In this document: one piece after another, positions 26,732-36,524 of the stretch
Position numbering within the stretch: position 1 is the stretch's first letter
Layout: each line of letters starts with the position of its first letter
Origin: CAIVAT01 sp964473485
GTDB taxonomy: Bacteria > Bacteroidota > Bacteroidia > Bacteroidales > FEN-979
DNA: 64,000 nt
Assembly (NCBI GenBank): GCA_964473485.1
Contig: CAYYPH010000019.1
Span: forward strand, 15,522 to 79,521
Reading direction: 5' to 3'
Made by a program: the position numbers and the translations under genes
Notes under the pieces: generated by a model
What the model was told of the DNA's origin: nothing
Databases searched by the model: none
What the model saw: the letters and a program-made list of their open reading frames with translations, nothing else

Positions 26732-29700
26732 TAAAAATCAAGACTTAAGGAAAAATAAAAAACCGGCTTCCTGATCCGCCCATCTTCCACTCCCCAGGCC
26801 AGGTCACCCCTGAGAAAATAACCGAACAGCCGGGTACGGGCGCCGAACCCGAACCCCTCCACAATGGGATCCTTGATCATCTCCACCTTGATGAATAAAG
26901 GATTCCTGTAAATGTACCGGGTAAAAAGCTGGTTATCTTCCGACCAGGGCGAGGTGCCGGTCCACGCCGTGCCGACATCCCCGAAAGCCACGATCTGGAA
27001 ATTGTTGATAAAGTCGCTCCTTATCGGTCGGTTGAAGAGATAACGAAATACCGGCCACCTTATCTCGGTATTGAAAACAAAGAAGCTGTTCCCGTTGCGG
27101 ATATTCTGACTGAACCCGCGCATGTTGGTGGCAAGCGTCTGGAAGGCATAATTCTGGTCAAAGGCAACCGGAGTGTTGGCATCGAACGAGGGTATCAACC
27201 AGTTGTCGACACCGCCCAGGTAATACAGCAGTTTGTTGCTGCCCCACGAAGTGCTGATGGCGAAACGGTTCGCCCATATCAGCATCCGGTGCAACCGCTG
27301 GTAGTTCCTGAAATCGGCACCCACCACGGTCACGTTGTTCCCACGGCTGTTCACCATCTGGTAATACTCCCCGAAGATCTTGTAACGGGTTCCCTTGAAG
27401 AGATTGACGCCGAGACTCCTGGTGTTATCGTAGGTCAGCTCTCCCTTTATGCTTCCCCATACATTGTGAATGTCAGGCTGTTCCAGATTCACCGGATCGG
27501 TCGAAAGATAAACGGCCCTATCGTACCTTACCGATGCCGTTCCTTTGATGTTCAAAACAGGGTTGAACGGGTAGGTGGCCACATAGTATAATTCATGTAT
27601 CCGGTGCCGGATCAGCGAATAATAACCCGTCTCCTCCACCGATTTGCGGTGAAATACGATCTGGTGGTCGAGCCGTCTCTTGTAATTTCCATAACTGAAC
27701 AGGTATTCGTTATTGATGAGGCTGATGTTTAACCGCACCCCGCCACTGATCCTGTGATCCTCCATCAGGTCGGTGACCCCGATCATAAAGAGCGCATTCA
27801 GACCGGGATTCACGAATACCGGGGTAGCGCTTCCCGTGAATGGCTGGTAGGCAAAGTTCAGGTAGGTAAAATCGATCTGGGTGACCATCTGGTCGATATA
27901 ATATTCCACATTGTAATTCAGCTGTTTGGCATTCCGGTATTTGTTGGCAGTATCCTTGGAAGCCTCACCTCCCTTGCGTGGTTGCGGGAAAAATATCTGG
28001 TACCGGTTAAGAAGTGTACGTCCGGTGCTGTCATCAGTCAGCTCCTCCAGGGTAAAGGTGCTGTCGCGGCCAACCCCGCTCGTATCAAGCTGTGCCATGA
28101 TCTGGTTGACCACATCGCTCCGTCTTACAATATAAAAATGTCTTTTGCCCGATGTACGGAATGGTTCAGCCAGCTTAAGCGGTTGTTCTGGTACTGAATC
28201 CTGAATGATAATACCCGGTGCAGGAACAGCCGCAGGTTTCATTGGCCTCACCGGGGGGAGGTCAACCTTCTGAACATGTTTCGGCCTCACCAGGTCGTCG
28301 GTGAACATCCGGTAATTGCCACCGGTGAAAATAATCTCGCCCATCCGTCCGGCCTTGACCGAGACATCCTGCTCAAGGATATTCCGGTTGTAATTCGTCA
28401 CAGGGAAGGTAGTGGTGAAATACCTGTAATGGGTCGTGGTGTCAATATAGGCAATGGTGCTGTCGTACCTCCCCAGGTAACGCGAAATAATGCCCGACTG
28501 ATCGCTGAGGAAGGTGAAATAATTCTCTCCGTATGGCATGGGCTGGATCTCATGCACCCCTGCAGTGGCGGTCAAACGCTGAAGAGTGGGTCGCCGGGCG
28601 GCGTAATGGTATATGAAGAGATCGTGGTCGTACCGCAATGAGTCGATCCGGTAAGGTTCATTGAAACGGATGGTGTCGCCAGGGCGGTTGGAGGAAAAAA
28701 TAATGTCAGCCGAATGATTGAAAAACCTGGGATTCAGATCATTGTAAATATCTTTGGTGATCTGTTCGTGAGATCCGGATGCGATGTTGTAAACAAATAT
28801 GTCCGACTGCCCTTGCTGCACTGCCGACATTACCAGGCGGGTCCCGTCATCGGAATAGGAGATGTCGAGCACCTTCTGGAAATTGACGAGCAACTGGTAC
28901 TCCTTCGACTTGTCTTCGAGGCTGTAAAATCCCAGCCACACGCCGCCCTTTCGTTCAATGATATAAGCCAGGGCCCTGCCCGACGGATGCCATGCCAGCA
29001 GGGGATAACTGTAATCGGGGCGGTCGGCCAGGCGGTATCCGCCCCTGTACACCCGCTTCTTTTTCCCGGTTTCGGCATCCTGTATGAATATTTTATAGAT
29101 GCCCAGGTTGTGTACGGCATACGCTATCTTCTCACCCGCCGGATCGATCTTCAGAGAGTGATAGACCCGGTCGGGCTTGTTTCGTTTATTCACCGGCGTA
29201 CCCTGCCTTTGCATCCTCACCGAATCTTGGTAAGCATAATGCTGGCGGTAATAATTCATCCATTCCTGCAAAAGGTTTGCAAAACTGATACCCAGCACAG
29301 CCTGGAACCCCTTCTCCACATTCCTGCTCAGCCGCGCCATATATACAATATTGGGGATGGTCTGGGCCCCGTAATTCTTTTCCACATAATTCCACAGGCT
29401 GTGACCGGCATTCGTGGCATCCATCCCGCTGAGGCTGTTGAATTTGTCGTACTTCCGGCTCACGATGGCGTCATGTACATAGTTCTCGATGTCGGCATCC
29501 CATTTCCGCGAGATAAAGGATATCAGTCCGTAAAGATACCAGTCGGGAACCGTGAACAAGGCGGTATTCTTGATCTGCGACCCGATACCGGTGCCGTAGA
29601 TCATGTTGTTGAGGATCACCTGGGCAATTCCTGCTCTGATCTGCTGGTCGAAATGTTCGTAATTGCCGTCGAAAAATAGCAACACCCGTCCGCCGATGAT

Positions 29701-30090
29701 CCTCGTCACTCCGCCGGTGTTATAATACTCCCAGTCGCCAAACAGGCCGATATTGCTCTGCTTCAGGTCCGACAACGAATTGAAGATGATGAACTGCACC
29801 TTCTCCTCAAGGTTCGATTGCAGCGACAATTCAATCTCCCGGATATGCTTGTCGGCATATTCGGCCGTGTACAGGGCCAGTTCACGGCCATTCAGATAAT
29901 AATAGGTGTCGAATTTGTCGAACCTGAAGTGAAGCCATAGAAAATTGTTGTACTGTACCCGGCTTTTCCCGAACGTGAGCTGCGAACCATTGTAAAACTG
30001 AGCAAATGAGGGGACATTGAAGAGCAGCATCAAAAAAAATCCTGCAACTATCCATTTTCTGATATGCAGCAACCCCGTGCGGTTCGTCAT
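26731..30090 (-). CDS. Outer-membrane protein with TolB-like propeller and C-terminal beta barrel
   Basis: A 1119-aa protein with signal peptide ending at about VPSFAQ. Residues about 30-300 are an alpha/beta region resembling gluzincin-like peptidases, with no HExxH seen. Residues about 315-600 contain WD40/TolB-type PD40 repeats (DPAGEKIAYA, LAWHPSGRALAYI, SYSDDGTRLVMSA, IIFSSNRPGD). A linker of about 100 residues precedes a C-terminal region (about 740-1119) rich in amphipathic strands and ending FYFSLSLDF, the terminal-aromatic signature of outer-membrane barrels. It probably sits in the outer membrane with a periplasmic propeller; the substrate is unknown. It is translationally coupled to the YhbP-like gene. 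Confidence 0.85.
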   Translation of the reverse strand: MTNRTGLLHIRKWIVAGFFLMLLFNVPSFAQFYNGSQLTFGKSRVQYNNFLWLHFRFDKFDTYYYLNGRELALYTAEYADKHIREIELSLQSNLEEKVQFIIFNSLSDLKQSNIGLFGDWEYYNTGGVTRIIGGRVLLFFDGNYEHFDQQIRAGIAQVILNNMIYGTGIGSQIKNTALFTVPDWYLYGLISFISRKWDADIENYVHDAIVSRKYDKFNSLSGMDATNAGHSLWNYVEKNYGAQTIPNIVYMARLSRNVEKGFQAVLGISFANLLQEWMNYYRQHYAYQDSVRMQRQGTPVNKRNKPDRVYHSLKIDPAGEKIAYAVHNLGIYKIFIQDAETGKKKRVYRGGYRLADRPDYSYPLLAWHPSGRALAYIIERKGGVWLGFYSLEDKSKEYQLLVNFQKVLDISYSDDGTRLVMSAVQQGQSDIFVYNIASGSHEQITKDIYNDLNPRFFNHSADIIFSSNRPGDTIRFNEPYRIDSLRYDHDLFIYHYAARRPTLQRLTATAGVHEIQPMPYGENYFTFLSDQSGIISRYLGRYDSTIAYIDTTTHYRYFTTTFPVTNYNRNILEQDVSVKAGRMGEIIFTGGNYRMFTDDLVRPKHVQKVDLPPVRPMKPAAVPAPGIIIQDSVPEQPLKLAEPFRTSGKRHFYIVRRSDVVNQIMAQLDTSGVGRDSTFTLEELTDDSTGRTLLNRYQIFFPQPRKGGEASKDTANKYRNAKQLNYNVEYYIDQMVTQIDFTYLNFAYQPFTGSATPVFVNPGLNALFMIGVTDLMEDHRISGGVRLNISLINNEYLFSYGNYKRRLDHQIVFHRKSVEETGYYSLIRHRIHELYYVATYPFNPVLNIKGTASVRYDRAVYLSTDPVNLEQPDIHNVWGSIKGELTYDNTRSLGVNLFKGTRYKIFGEYYQMVNSRGNNVTVVGADFRNYQRLHRMLIWANRFAISTSWGSNKLLYYLGGVDNWLIPSFDANTPVAFDQNYAFQTLATNMRGFSQNIRNGNSFFVFNTEIRWPVFRYLFNRPIRSDFINNFQIVAFGDVGTAWTGTSPWSEDNQLFTRYIYRNPLFIKVEMIKDPIVEGFGFGARTRLFGYFLRGDLAWGVEDGRIRKPVFYFSLSLDF

Positions 30091-30248
30091 GGTTCGTTTA
30101 GAAAAGCTGGAAAAAATGACGCCGTAAAAGTAAAGAAAATAAGGGTACGGTAGAAATATCTATTTTTGCAGGGCCGTGTCAGGTGGGTCAGTTAGCCAGG
30201 AATAGGCTGCCGGCTCCTGAACCGGTGCACGCTCAGAAATACCCGCCT

Positions 30249-30887
30249 ATGATAAGCATTAAAAGATTCACCTTCAACACCTTCATGGTCAACACCTATC
30301 TTTTGTGGGATGAAACCAAACAGTGCATTGTGATCGATGCAGCTTGTTACGACCCGGGAGAACAGGCCGAACTGGCCGCTTTCATCCGCAACGAGGGATT
30401 GATCCTGAAAAGGAACCTCAACACGCACTGCCACATCGACCACGTGCTTGGTAACGGATTTATCCACCATGAATTTGGCATCGCTCCCGAATACCATGCC
30501 GGTTCCGTTCCCTTTTTCGAGACTGCCCTTGAGATAGGGTACTCCTTTGGTTTCCGCATCGACTCAATCCCATCACCCGCCCGGTTCCTGGCCGACGGGG
30601 AAACGGTTTCATGGGGGAATTCAACGCTCACGGTGCTGTACACCCCCGGTCACGCCGAAGGAAGTGTCTGTTTTTACAGTGCCGGCGATGGATTCGTCAT
30701 TACAGGCGATGTCCTTTTCAAAGATACCATTGGCAGGACTGACCTGCCGTCGGGCGACTTCGACCAGCTGATGAACAGTATCAGGACCAGGCTCTTCACC
30801 CTGCCCCCCGAAACCATTGTTTATCCGGGTCACGGTCCCGAAACGACCATCGGTTACGAGATGGCCAACAACCCCTTCATCCGGTGA
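30249..30887 (+). CDS. MBL-fold metallo-hydrolase (glyoxalase II-like)
   Basis: A 212-aa protein from the ATG at 30249; the GTG at 30183 would add 22 residues with no family support. The metal-binding motif THCHIDHVLG is the HxHxDH signature, followed by further ligand regions in YTPGHAEGSVCFY, ITGDVLF and YPGHGPET. The family hydrolyses thioesters such as S-lactoylglutathione or related substrates; the true substrate is unknown. A TATTTTTG -7 box is at 30161. It is first in an overlapping three-gene operon with a glycosyltransferase and tatD. Confidence 0.9.
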   Translation: MISIKRFTFNTFMVNTYLLWDETKQCIVIDAACYDPGEQAELAAFIRNEGLILKRNLNTHCHIDHVLGNGFIHHEFGIAPEYHAGSVPFFETALEIGYSFGFRIDSIPSPARFLADGETVSWGNSTLTVLYTPGHAEGSVCFYSAGDGFVITGDVLFKDTIGRTDLPSGDFDQLMNSIRTRLFTLPPETIVYPGHGPETTIGYEMANNPFIR

Positions 30888-31897
30888 AACCTGCCGTCAG
30901 AAAAGTCCTCATCATCCGCCTGAGTTCCATTGGCGATATTGTTCTCACCACACCGGTGGTACGGTGCATCCGGAAGCAATTCCCCTCTGCCGAGATTCAC
31001 TACCTTACCAAAAGCCGGTATGCCATGCTTATCGAAGCCAATCCTTACATCGACAGGATCTGGCGGTTTAATGATAATCTCGGTGAACTGATCGCGCTGC
31101 TGAAAAAAGAAAAGTTCAGTTTCATCGTCGACCTGCACCGGAACCTCCGGTCGCACTACCTGCGGTTAATGATCGCGGCACCGGGGGCAACCTTTCCCAA
31201 ACTGAATCTTCTGAAATGGCTGATCGTTAACCTGAAGATCAACCGGCTGCCGGAGGTACACATCGTCGACCGTTACTTCAGGGCCTGCGCTCCCCTCAGA
31301 GTAAAAAACGACGGCCAGGGGCTCGATTACTTTATCCCGGCGGGCAGCGAAGTAAAACCTGAAGAACTGCCTCCCGCTCACCGCGAAGGCTTTGTTGCTG
31401 TGGTTACAGGAGGAAAACATGGTACCAAGATCTTTCCGGCCGGCAAGATCATTGAAGTGTGCCGGGAACTTAAACGCCCCGTTGTCATCCTCGGCGGACC
31501 CGAAGACCGCCACCGTGGCGAGGAGGTTGCAGCTTCCCTTGGACCCATGATCTTCAACGCATGCGGCAAATTCGACCTGAACCAGTCTGCATCATTGATC
31601 CGGCAATCACTCGCAGTGCTCACGAACGACACCGGACTGATGCACATAGCAGCCGCCTTCCGTAAACCCATCGTGTCGGTATGGGGAAATACCATACCGG
31701 CGTTCGGAATGTACCCGTATATGCCCGGAAAATCCGCCGGTTCTTACCTTGCCGAAGTCAGCGGCCTTGGCTGCCGGCCATGCAGCAAACTGGGATATGA
31801 ACGGTGTCCCAGGCAACACTTTCGCTGCATGAATGATATCGGCAGCCATGAAATCGCCATTACGCTTCAACGGATGATAAACAAGCAAACAGGCTGA
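30884..31897 (+). CDS. Glycosyltransferase family 9 (heptosyltransferase-like)
   Basis: A 337-aa protein starting with GTG that overlaps the preceding stop by 4 nt. The N-terminus KVLIIRLSSIGDIVLTTPV is the classic ADP-heptose:LPS heptosyltransferase signature; LTNDTGLMHIAAAFRKPIVSVWG is the nucleotide-sugar-binding part. It likely transfers heptose or a similar sugar to lipid A-core at the inner face of the cytoplasmic membrane. The C-terminus has five cysteines (CRPCSKLGYERCPRQHFRCM), common in Bacteroidota members of the family. Confidence 0.93.
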   Translation: MKPAVRKVLIIRLSSIGDIVLTTPVVRCIRKQFPSAEIHYLTKSRYAMLIEANPYIDRIWRFNDNLGELIALLKKEKFSFIVDLHRNLRSHYLRLMIAAPGATFPKLNLLKWLIVNLKINRLPEVHIVDRYFRACAPLRVKNDGQGLDYFIPAGSEVKPEELPPAHREGFVAVVTGGKHGTKIFPAGKIIEVCRELKRPVVILGGPEDRHRGEEVAASLGPMIFNACGKFDLNQSASLIRQSLAVLTNDTGLMHIAAAFRKPIVSVWGNTIPAFGMYPYMPGKSAGSYLAEVSGLGCRPCSKLGYERCPRQHFRCMNDIGSHEIAITLQRMINKQTG

Positions 31898-32676
31898 TGA
31901 CATTCACCGATACCCATAACCACTGTTATGCCGGGGAGTTCGACGCCGACCGTCCGGCAATGATCCGGCGGGCCATTGATGCTGGCGTGTCATACATGTT
32001 CCTGCCGGCCATCGATTCGGGGCATACCGACAGGCTACTCGAAATGGCAGGAAATTATCCGCAACATTGTTTTCCGATGATGGGGCTGCATCCGACCTCG
32101 GTCAGGGAGAATTACCCTGAAGAGCTGGCTCACGTGGAAGAAATGCTTGCAAAACCAGGTGTTATTTTTTACGCCATCGGCGAGATCGGCATTGATCTTT
32201 ACTGGGACCGGACCTTTGAACAACAGCAGGTGGAGGTCTTCAGGCGACAGCTCAAACTTGCGGTTGAATACGACCTTCCGGTGGTCATCCACACCCGGAA
32301 TTCGATGGATATCGCCCTGCAGATCGTCAGCGAGTGGCCGGGAAATCCGCTCCGGGGTATTTTTCATTGCTTCAGCGGCAATGCGGTTCAGGCAGCACAG
32401 GCCATCAGGCTGGGGTTTAAGCTGGGCATCGGGGGGGTTATCACCTACAGGAATTCCGGGCTCCAGAAGGTGGTCGAACACACCCCGGTCGAACATCTTG
32501 TCCTCGAAACCGATGCACCGTGGCTTCCCCCGGTTCCCCACCGGGGCGAAAGGAACGAACCTTCCTATATCCCGCTCATAGCTCAGAAGATCGCGGAAAT
32601 TAAAAACCTATCTCTGGAGACGGTCGCAGAGATCACAACAAATAATGCTGTTGACCTTTTCAGGATCGACCGGTAA
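31897..32676 (+). CDS. tatD: TatD-family metal-dependent deoxyribonuclease
   Basis: A 259-aa TIM-barrel hydrolase with metal ligands in DTHNHCYAGEFDADR, ETD in VLETDAPWLPP, GEIGIDLYWD and the His in VIHTRNS and IFHCFSG. The family has 3'-5' DNA exonuclease activity. Its ATG shares bases with the preceding TGA (TGATG), so it is translationally coupled to the GT9 gene. Confidence 0.93.
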   Translation: MTFTDTHNHCYAGEFDADRPAMIRRAIDAGVSYMFLPAIDSGHTDRLLEMAGNYPQHCFPMMGLHPTSVRENYPEELAHVEEMLAKPGVIFYAIGEIGIDLYWDRTFEQQQVEVFRRQLKLAVEYDLPVVIHTRNSMDIALQIVSEWPGNPLRGIFHCFSGNAVQAAQAIRLGFKLGIGGVITYRNSGLQKVVEHTPVEHLVLETDAPWLPPVPHRGERNEPSYIPLIAQKIAEIKNLSLETVAEITTNNAVDLFRIDR

Positions 32677-32680
32677 CTTT

Positions 32681-33346
32681 CTATAAAAGGTCCGGAATCC
32701 TTGCGATCACACCCTCGTGGTCATTGACGGGCGAATTGACCAGCTTCGATATGGGCCAGGCCTCCATCAGTTCTGCGGGAAATGGTTGCAGCAGTCCGGT
32801 CAGGTTGTCGTCAGGACCGGCCTGTATCCAGCGCGATTCCTCGCTGCGTGGCAGAATTACAGGCATGCGGTCGTGAATGGCAGCCATCAGTCTGTTGGGA
32901 ACGGTGGTGAGGATGGTGAAAGAATGTACAGGTATACCCCCGGGGTCGTTCCACGTATCCCACAACCCGGCAAATGCAAACGGATCGCCGCTTTTCAGCC
33001 GGATGTTATAAGGGGTCTTTTCACTGTTGCGCTTCCACTCATAAAAGCCGGTTGCCGGCACAAGGCATCTCCTGCTCCTGAAGGAATTACGAAATGAGGG
33101 TTTTTCGGTCACGGTCTCCGCCCTGGCATTGATCATCTTGTTACCGATGGCAGCCTCTTTGGCCCAGGCGGGTATCAGCCCCCACCGGAAGAACTGAAGC
33201 GTTTCCGGTTCCCGGTTTGTGATCACCGCCAGATTCTGGGTCGGCGCACAGTTGTATCGCGCTTTGTATATGGCAGTTCTTACCCTGATCCCGAACCGCT
33301 CCTGGATCAGGGCATCCTCCATCACAAATGAAAAACGTCCGCACAT
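32681..33346 (-). CDS. SOS-response-associated peptidase (SRAP/HMCES/YedK family)
   Basis: A 221-aa protein beginning MCGRFSF, so after Met removal Cys2 is exposed; in this family it crosslinks to abasic sites in single-stranded DNA. Other family markers are NARAETVTEKPSFR, the active-site Glu in GFYEWKR, and the His in AIHDRMPVIL. It protects stalled forks from abasic-site damage. It is convergent with tatD, with a gap of only 4 nt. Confidence 0.95.
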   Translation of the reverse strand: MCGRFSFVMEDALIQERFGIRVRTAIYKARYNCAPTQNLAVITNREPETLQFFRWGLIPAWAKEAAIGNKMINARAETVTEKPSFRNSFRSRRCLVPATGFYEWKRNSEKTPYNIRLKSGDPFAFAGLWDTWNDPGGIPVHSFTILTTVPNRLMAAIHDRMPVILPRSEESRWIQAGPDDNLTGLLQPFPAELMEAWPISKLVNSPVNDHEGVIARIPDLL

Positions 33347-33399
33347 AGATAAAAAATTTATGGTAAAGATACGTGTACTGATTTTTTTTTACTCTTTTG

Positions 33400-33429
33400 T
33401 TGAATTTACTGTTTTTTGTTATATTTTTG
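33400..33429 (+). promoter_or_regulatory. Promoter of the acylphosphatase gene
   Basis: TTG (33400-33402), 19 nt, TATTTTTG (33422-33429), a full match to the Bacteroidota housekeeping consensus. The ATG at 33443 leaves a leader of about 8-10 nt. Confidence 0.7.
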
Positions 33430-33442
33430 AGAAAAAAATTCA

Positions 33443-33736
33443 ATGTCACCGGTCAAGCATCTAAATATTACCCTAACAGGCAAAGTACAGCAGGTCGGGT
33501 TCCGCTTCACTGCGATGGAGGTCGCCCACCGGCATGATATCAGGGGAATCGTTATGAACTCCGGCAGTAACATGGTCTACATTGAGGCAGAGGGCAAACC
33601 GGACGACCTTGATATGTTCCTTAAATGGTGTGCCCGGGGACCGCTCGGTGCAAGGGTCGACAAGGTGGAGGTGGCGGAAGCCGGGCTGAAGGATTATACC
33701 CGTTTTGATATAATGAGCCGGTCTGCTGCGCTCTAA
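33443..33736 (+). CDS. acyP: Acylphosphatase
   Basis: A 97-aa protein of standard family size. It has the phosphate-binding loop and catalytic Arg in GKVQQVGFRF, and the catalytic Asn in GIVMNSGSN; the second loop glycine is Gln here (VQQVG rather than VQGVG). It hydrolyses acyl phosphates such as 1,3-bisphosphoglycerate or carbamoyl phosphate. It is convergent with rsmI with a 5-nt gap. Confidence 0.93.
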   Translation: MSPVKHLNITLTGKVQQVGFRFTAMEVAHRHDIRGIVMNSGSNMVYIEAEGKPDDLDMFLKWCARGPLGARVDKVEVAEAGLKDYTRFDIMSRSAAL

Positions 33737-33741
33737 GTTGT

Positions 33742-34428
33742 TCATGGCTCTGTGCAGCCTGCAACAATGATTACGATTTCACCTTTCACGGTCTTGCTCC
33801 TAAAGTGTGTTAACAGTTCCTCTATTGTTCCGCGCACAGTCTCTTCATGGATCTTGGAAATTTCCCTGCACACACAGGCTGCTCTTTCGGTACCGAAATA
33901 TTCCGACATTTGTTCCAAAGTTCTGGTCAGCCGGTGCGGTGACTCGTAAAAAACCATCGTCCTCGGTTCATTCTGCAGCGAGAGCAACCTGGAGTGCCGG
34001 CCCTTCTTGTGGGGCAGGAATCCTTCGAAAATGAACCGTTCGCACGGGAGTCCTGAATCGACCAGCGCCGGTACGAAGGCGGTGGGTCCGGGCAGACATT
34101 CCACTGCTATTTCCGACCTGATGCATTCCCTCACCAGTAGGAATCCCGGATCGCTGATAGCCGGGGTTCCGGCATCGGAGACCAGGGCACAGGTTTCACC
34201 TGCAAGGATCCGGTCAACCACCCACCGCAGGGTTTTGTGCTCATTGAACTGGTGATGGGCCCAAAGCTTTTTTTCAATGTTATAGTGCCTGAGCAGGTTG
34301 CCGGTTGTCCGGGTGTCCTCGGCAAGAATAAAATCTGCCTCTTTCAACAACCGCAAGGCCCTGAAAGTTATGTCTTCAAGGTTACCCACCGGGGTGGGGA
34401 CAACATATAGTTTCCCTGTGGCACTCAT
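33742..34428 (-). CDS. rsmI: 16S rRNA (cytidine1402-2'-O)-methyltransferase
   Basis: A 228-aa tetrapyrrole-methylase-fold enzyme with the RsmI signatures KLYVVPTPVGNLEDIT, LAEDTRTT, ALVSDAGTPAISDPGFLLVR, CLPGPTAFVPALV and FYESPHRL. It 2'-O-methylates C1402 in the decoding centre of 16S rRNA. Its ATG overlaps the stop of the upstream OmpR-type regulator by 4 nt, linking it to a two-component operon, an unusual partner. Confidence 0.95.
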   Translation of the reverse strand: MSATGKLYVVPTPVGNLEDITFRALRLLKEADFILAEDTRTTGNLLRHYNIEKKLWAHHQFNEHKTLRWVVDRILAGETCALVSDAGTPAISDPGFLLVRECIRSEIAVECLPGPTAFVPALVDSGLPCERFIFEGFLPHKKGRHSRLLSLQNEPRTMVFYESPHRLTRTLEQMSEYFGTERAACVCREISKIHEETVRGTIEELLTHFRSKTVKGEIVIIVAGCTEP

Positions 34429-35126
34429 GTATTCATCACCAGTTTGAACCCGATACCGTGAACATTGATCAGCTCCACCCTCGGATCGTGCTTAAGATAT
34501 TTCCTGAGTTTGACTATATATACATCCATGCTCCGGGCATTGAAATAACTATCGTCATTCCATATCTCCTTCAGCGCAGTCTTCCGGTCGAGCACCTCGT
34601 TGGGCCGCTGGCAAAGCAGTTTCAGCAGGCTGGCCTCCTTCGACGTGAGCTTCTGTTCCTTGTTACGGTAAGTGAGCGTCTGCCGGTTGTAGTCGAAGAC
34701 ATACCCCCCAAGCGAGAACACATTCTCCGACCCTCCCTGCTTTTCCCTGCCATCAGTCCTCCTGAGAATGGCCTGCATCCGCATCAGCAACTCCTCCATA
34801 CTGAAAGGCTTGGTTAGATAATCATCGGCCCCGGCCTCAAAGCCCTTCAGCTTGTCTTCCTGCATCGACCGGGCTGTCAGAAAAAGCACCGGCACTTTCT
34901 TATCCAACGCACGGATCTCGCTTGCTGCCTCAAAACCATCCTTCACCGGCATCATAATATCCAGTATGCAAAAATCAAACTCTTTCATCTGGAACATGTC
35001 GACAGCCTCCTGCCCGTTGACAGCCATGGTGGTATTGTATCCTTTGGCCTCCAGGTAATTCTTCAGGATGTTGCCCAGGTTACGGTCATCCTCGGCAAGC
35101 AGCACCCTCACCTGTTCTTTCTCCAT
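34425..35126 (-). CDS. OmpR/PhoB-family response regulator
   Basis: A 233-aa regulator: receiver domain with LLAEDD, the phospho-acceptor Asp in FCILDIMMPVKDG, the Thr in LFLTAR and Lys in YLTKPFSMEEL, then a winged-helix DNA-binding domain (LTSKEASLLKLLCQRPNEV, SMDVYIVKLRKYLK). It is the cognate partner of the kinase 24 nt upstream and is translationally coupled to rsmI. Confidence 0.96.
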   Translation of the reverse strand: MEKEQVRVLLAEDDRNLGNILKNYLEAKGYNTTMAVNGQEAVDMFQMKEFDFCILDIMMPVKDGFEAASEIRALDKKVPVLFLTARSMQEDKLKGFEAGADDYLTKPFSMEELLMRMQAILRRTDGREKQGGSENVFSLGGYVFDYNRQTLTYRNKEQKLTSKEASLLKLLCQRPNEVLDRKTALKEIWNDDSYFNARSMDVYIVKLRKYLKHDPRVELINVHGIGFKLVMNT

Positions 35127-35150
35127 ACATCATAAATTAGCAACAAGTTT

Positions 35151-36434
35151 TTACTCCGTGAGTATAAAAGGCAGGAACACCCTGAACCGTGAACCCTTGC
35201 CGACCTCGCTCTCCAGCGTGATCCTGCCCTTATGTTGATTGACAATCGCCTTCACATAACTGAGCCCCAGTCCGAAGCCCCTCACCTCGTGTATGTTCCC
35301 GGTCGGCACCCGATACAGTTTGTCAAAGATCTTCTTCTGTTCATGTTTGCCGATTCCGATCCCGTTGTCTTCGATGGTCATGACGATCCCGTTGCTTACG
35401 TTATCGGTCACAATCCTGATGAGGGGTTTCTTCGGGGTATATTTATTGGCATTGTCAAGCAGGTTATAAACCAGGTTGGTGATGTGCACACGGTCGCCTT
35501 CAATGGTGGTCATCCGGGCATTCAGATCGGTAACGATCACACCATCCTTGATCTCCACCTGTATCCGGATATTTTTAGCCACATCCCTGATGATTTCATG
35601 AAGATCAATGGTCTGTACATTCATTTTCAGATGACCCTTGTCGATAACCGCGGTTTGCAGGATCTTTTCCGACATCACGGCCAGACGCCTGTTCTCCTCC
35701 CTGATCATCTCCAGGTAACTATCGACCATCCCCTCCGTCCTCCGCAGATCCTTGTCGGTAAGTGCCTCGCACGCGAGACTGATGGTAGAGATCGGCGTTT
35801 TGAACTCATGGGTCATGTTGTTGATGAAATCGTTCTTCATCTCCGCGAAGCGTCGCTGCCTGAATACCGTGGCAATGGTGTAGGTGAACGAATACACGAT
35901 GACAATGATGAGAATTATGGAAATCAACAGCATACCCCAGATCTCGGTGAGCAGGAACTGCTTCTCGTACGGAAAAAAGATCAACAGGTACTCCGGGCTT
36001 GAGTAAATATCGGCCTGGAAAAGTATAAAAGCATTTCCCTTTTCGATCAGCTCCTTCCTGTGATTGGGCGATTGTTCGATGATAAATTGCTGGTTCTCGG
36101 GTTTGTATACACAGAACACGAAACGGGTGTCTACCCCCCTGATATTCAATTCAAGCCTGATCATCGAATCAAGCTCTTCGCCTTTCAGGAAACTGTCTAT
36201 CGGAAGATGCCGGGTAATCAGGATGTTCTGACCCTGGTTCATCAGCATCGATTTGGTCTTCTCAAGCCTCTCGACCTTGGCTACCACGCGGGCCATGGCC
36301 TCGTTGACACTCCGCCTGAAGTTGGCCTCCTTGATCGACGAAGCGCTCTGTATCCAGTATATCTGAATGACCATAAGCCCGATAAGGGCAATGGTCATGG
36401 CCACGATGGTAATAAGTATGATCCTGCGGTTCAT
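35151..36434 (-). CDS. Sensor histidine kinase (HisKA class)
   Basis: A 427-aa membrane kinase: TM1 (about 5-27), a periplasmic sensor region of about 135 residues, TM2 (about 163-187), HisKA box with phospho-His in NNMTHEFKTPIST, and HATPase with N box (LVYNLLDNANKYTP), G1 (DNGIGIG), F and G2 (GFGLGLSYVKAIV). Together with the OmpR-type regulator it forms a classical pair. The upstream region has a -7-like TATTTTTG (complement of 36441-36448) just before the ATG, without a well-spaced -33 box. Confidence 0.95.
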   Translation of the reverse strand: MNRRIILITIVAMTIALIGLMVIQIYWIQSASSIKEANFRRSVNEAMARVVAKVERLEKTKSMLMNQGQNILITRHLPIDSFLKGEELDSMIRLELNIRGVDTRFVFCVYKPENQQFIIEQSPNHRKELIEKGNAFILFQADIYSSPEYLLIFFPYEKQFLLTEIWGMLLISIILIIVIVYSFTYTIATVFRQRRFAEMKNDFINNMTHEFKTPISTISLACEALTDKDLRRTEGMVDSYLEMIREENRRLAVMSEKILQTAVIDKGHLKMNVQTIDLHEIIRDVAKNIRIQVEIKDGVIVTDLNARMTTIEGDRVHITNLVYNLLDNANKYTPKKPLIRIVTDNVSNGIVMTIEDNGIGIGKHEQKKIFDKLYRVPTGNIHEVRGFGLGLSYVKAIVNQHKGRITLESEVGKGSRFRVFLPFILTE

Positions 36435-36524
36435 CGTGACAAAAATACCGAAAATGCAGGTACCTGTTTAACAATTTTTAACGTATATTAATAAACCTTA
36501 ACATTTTCCGCGATTATATCGCGC

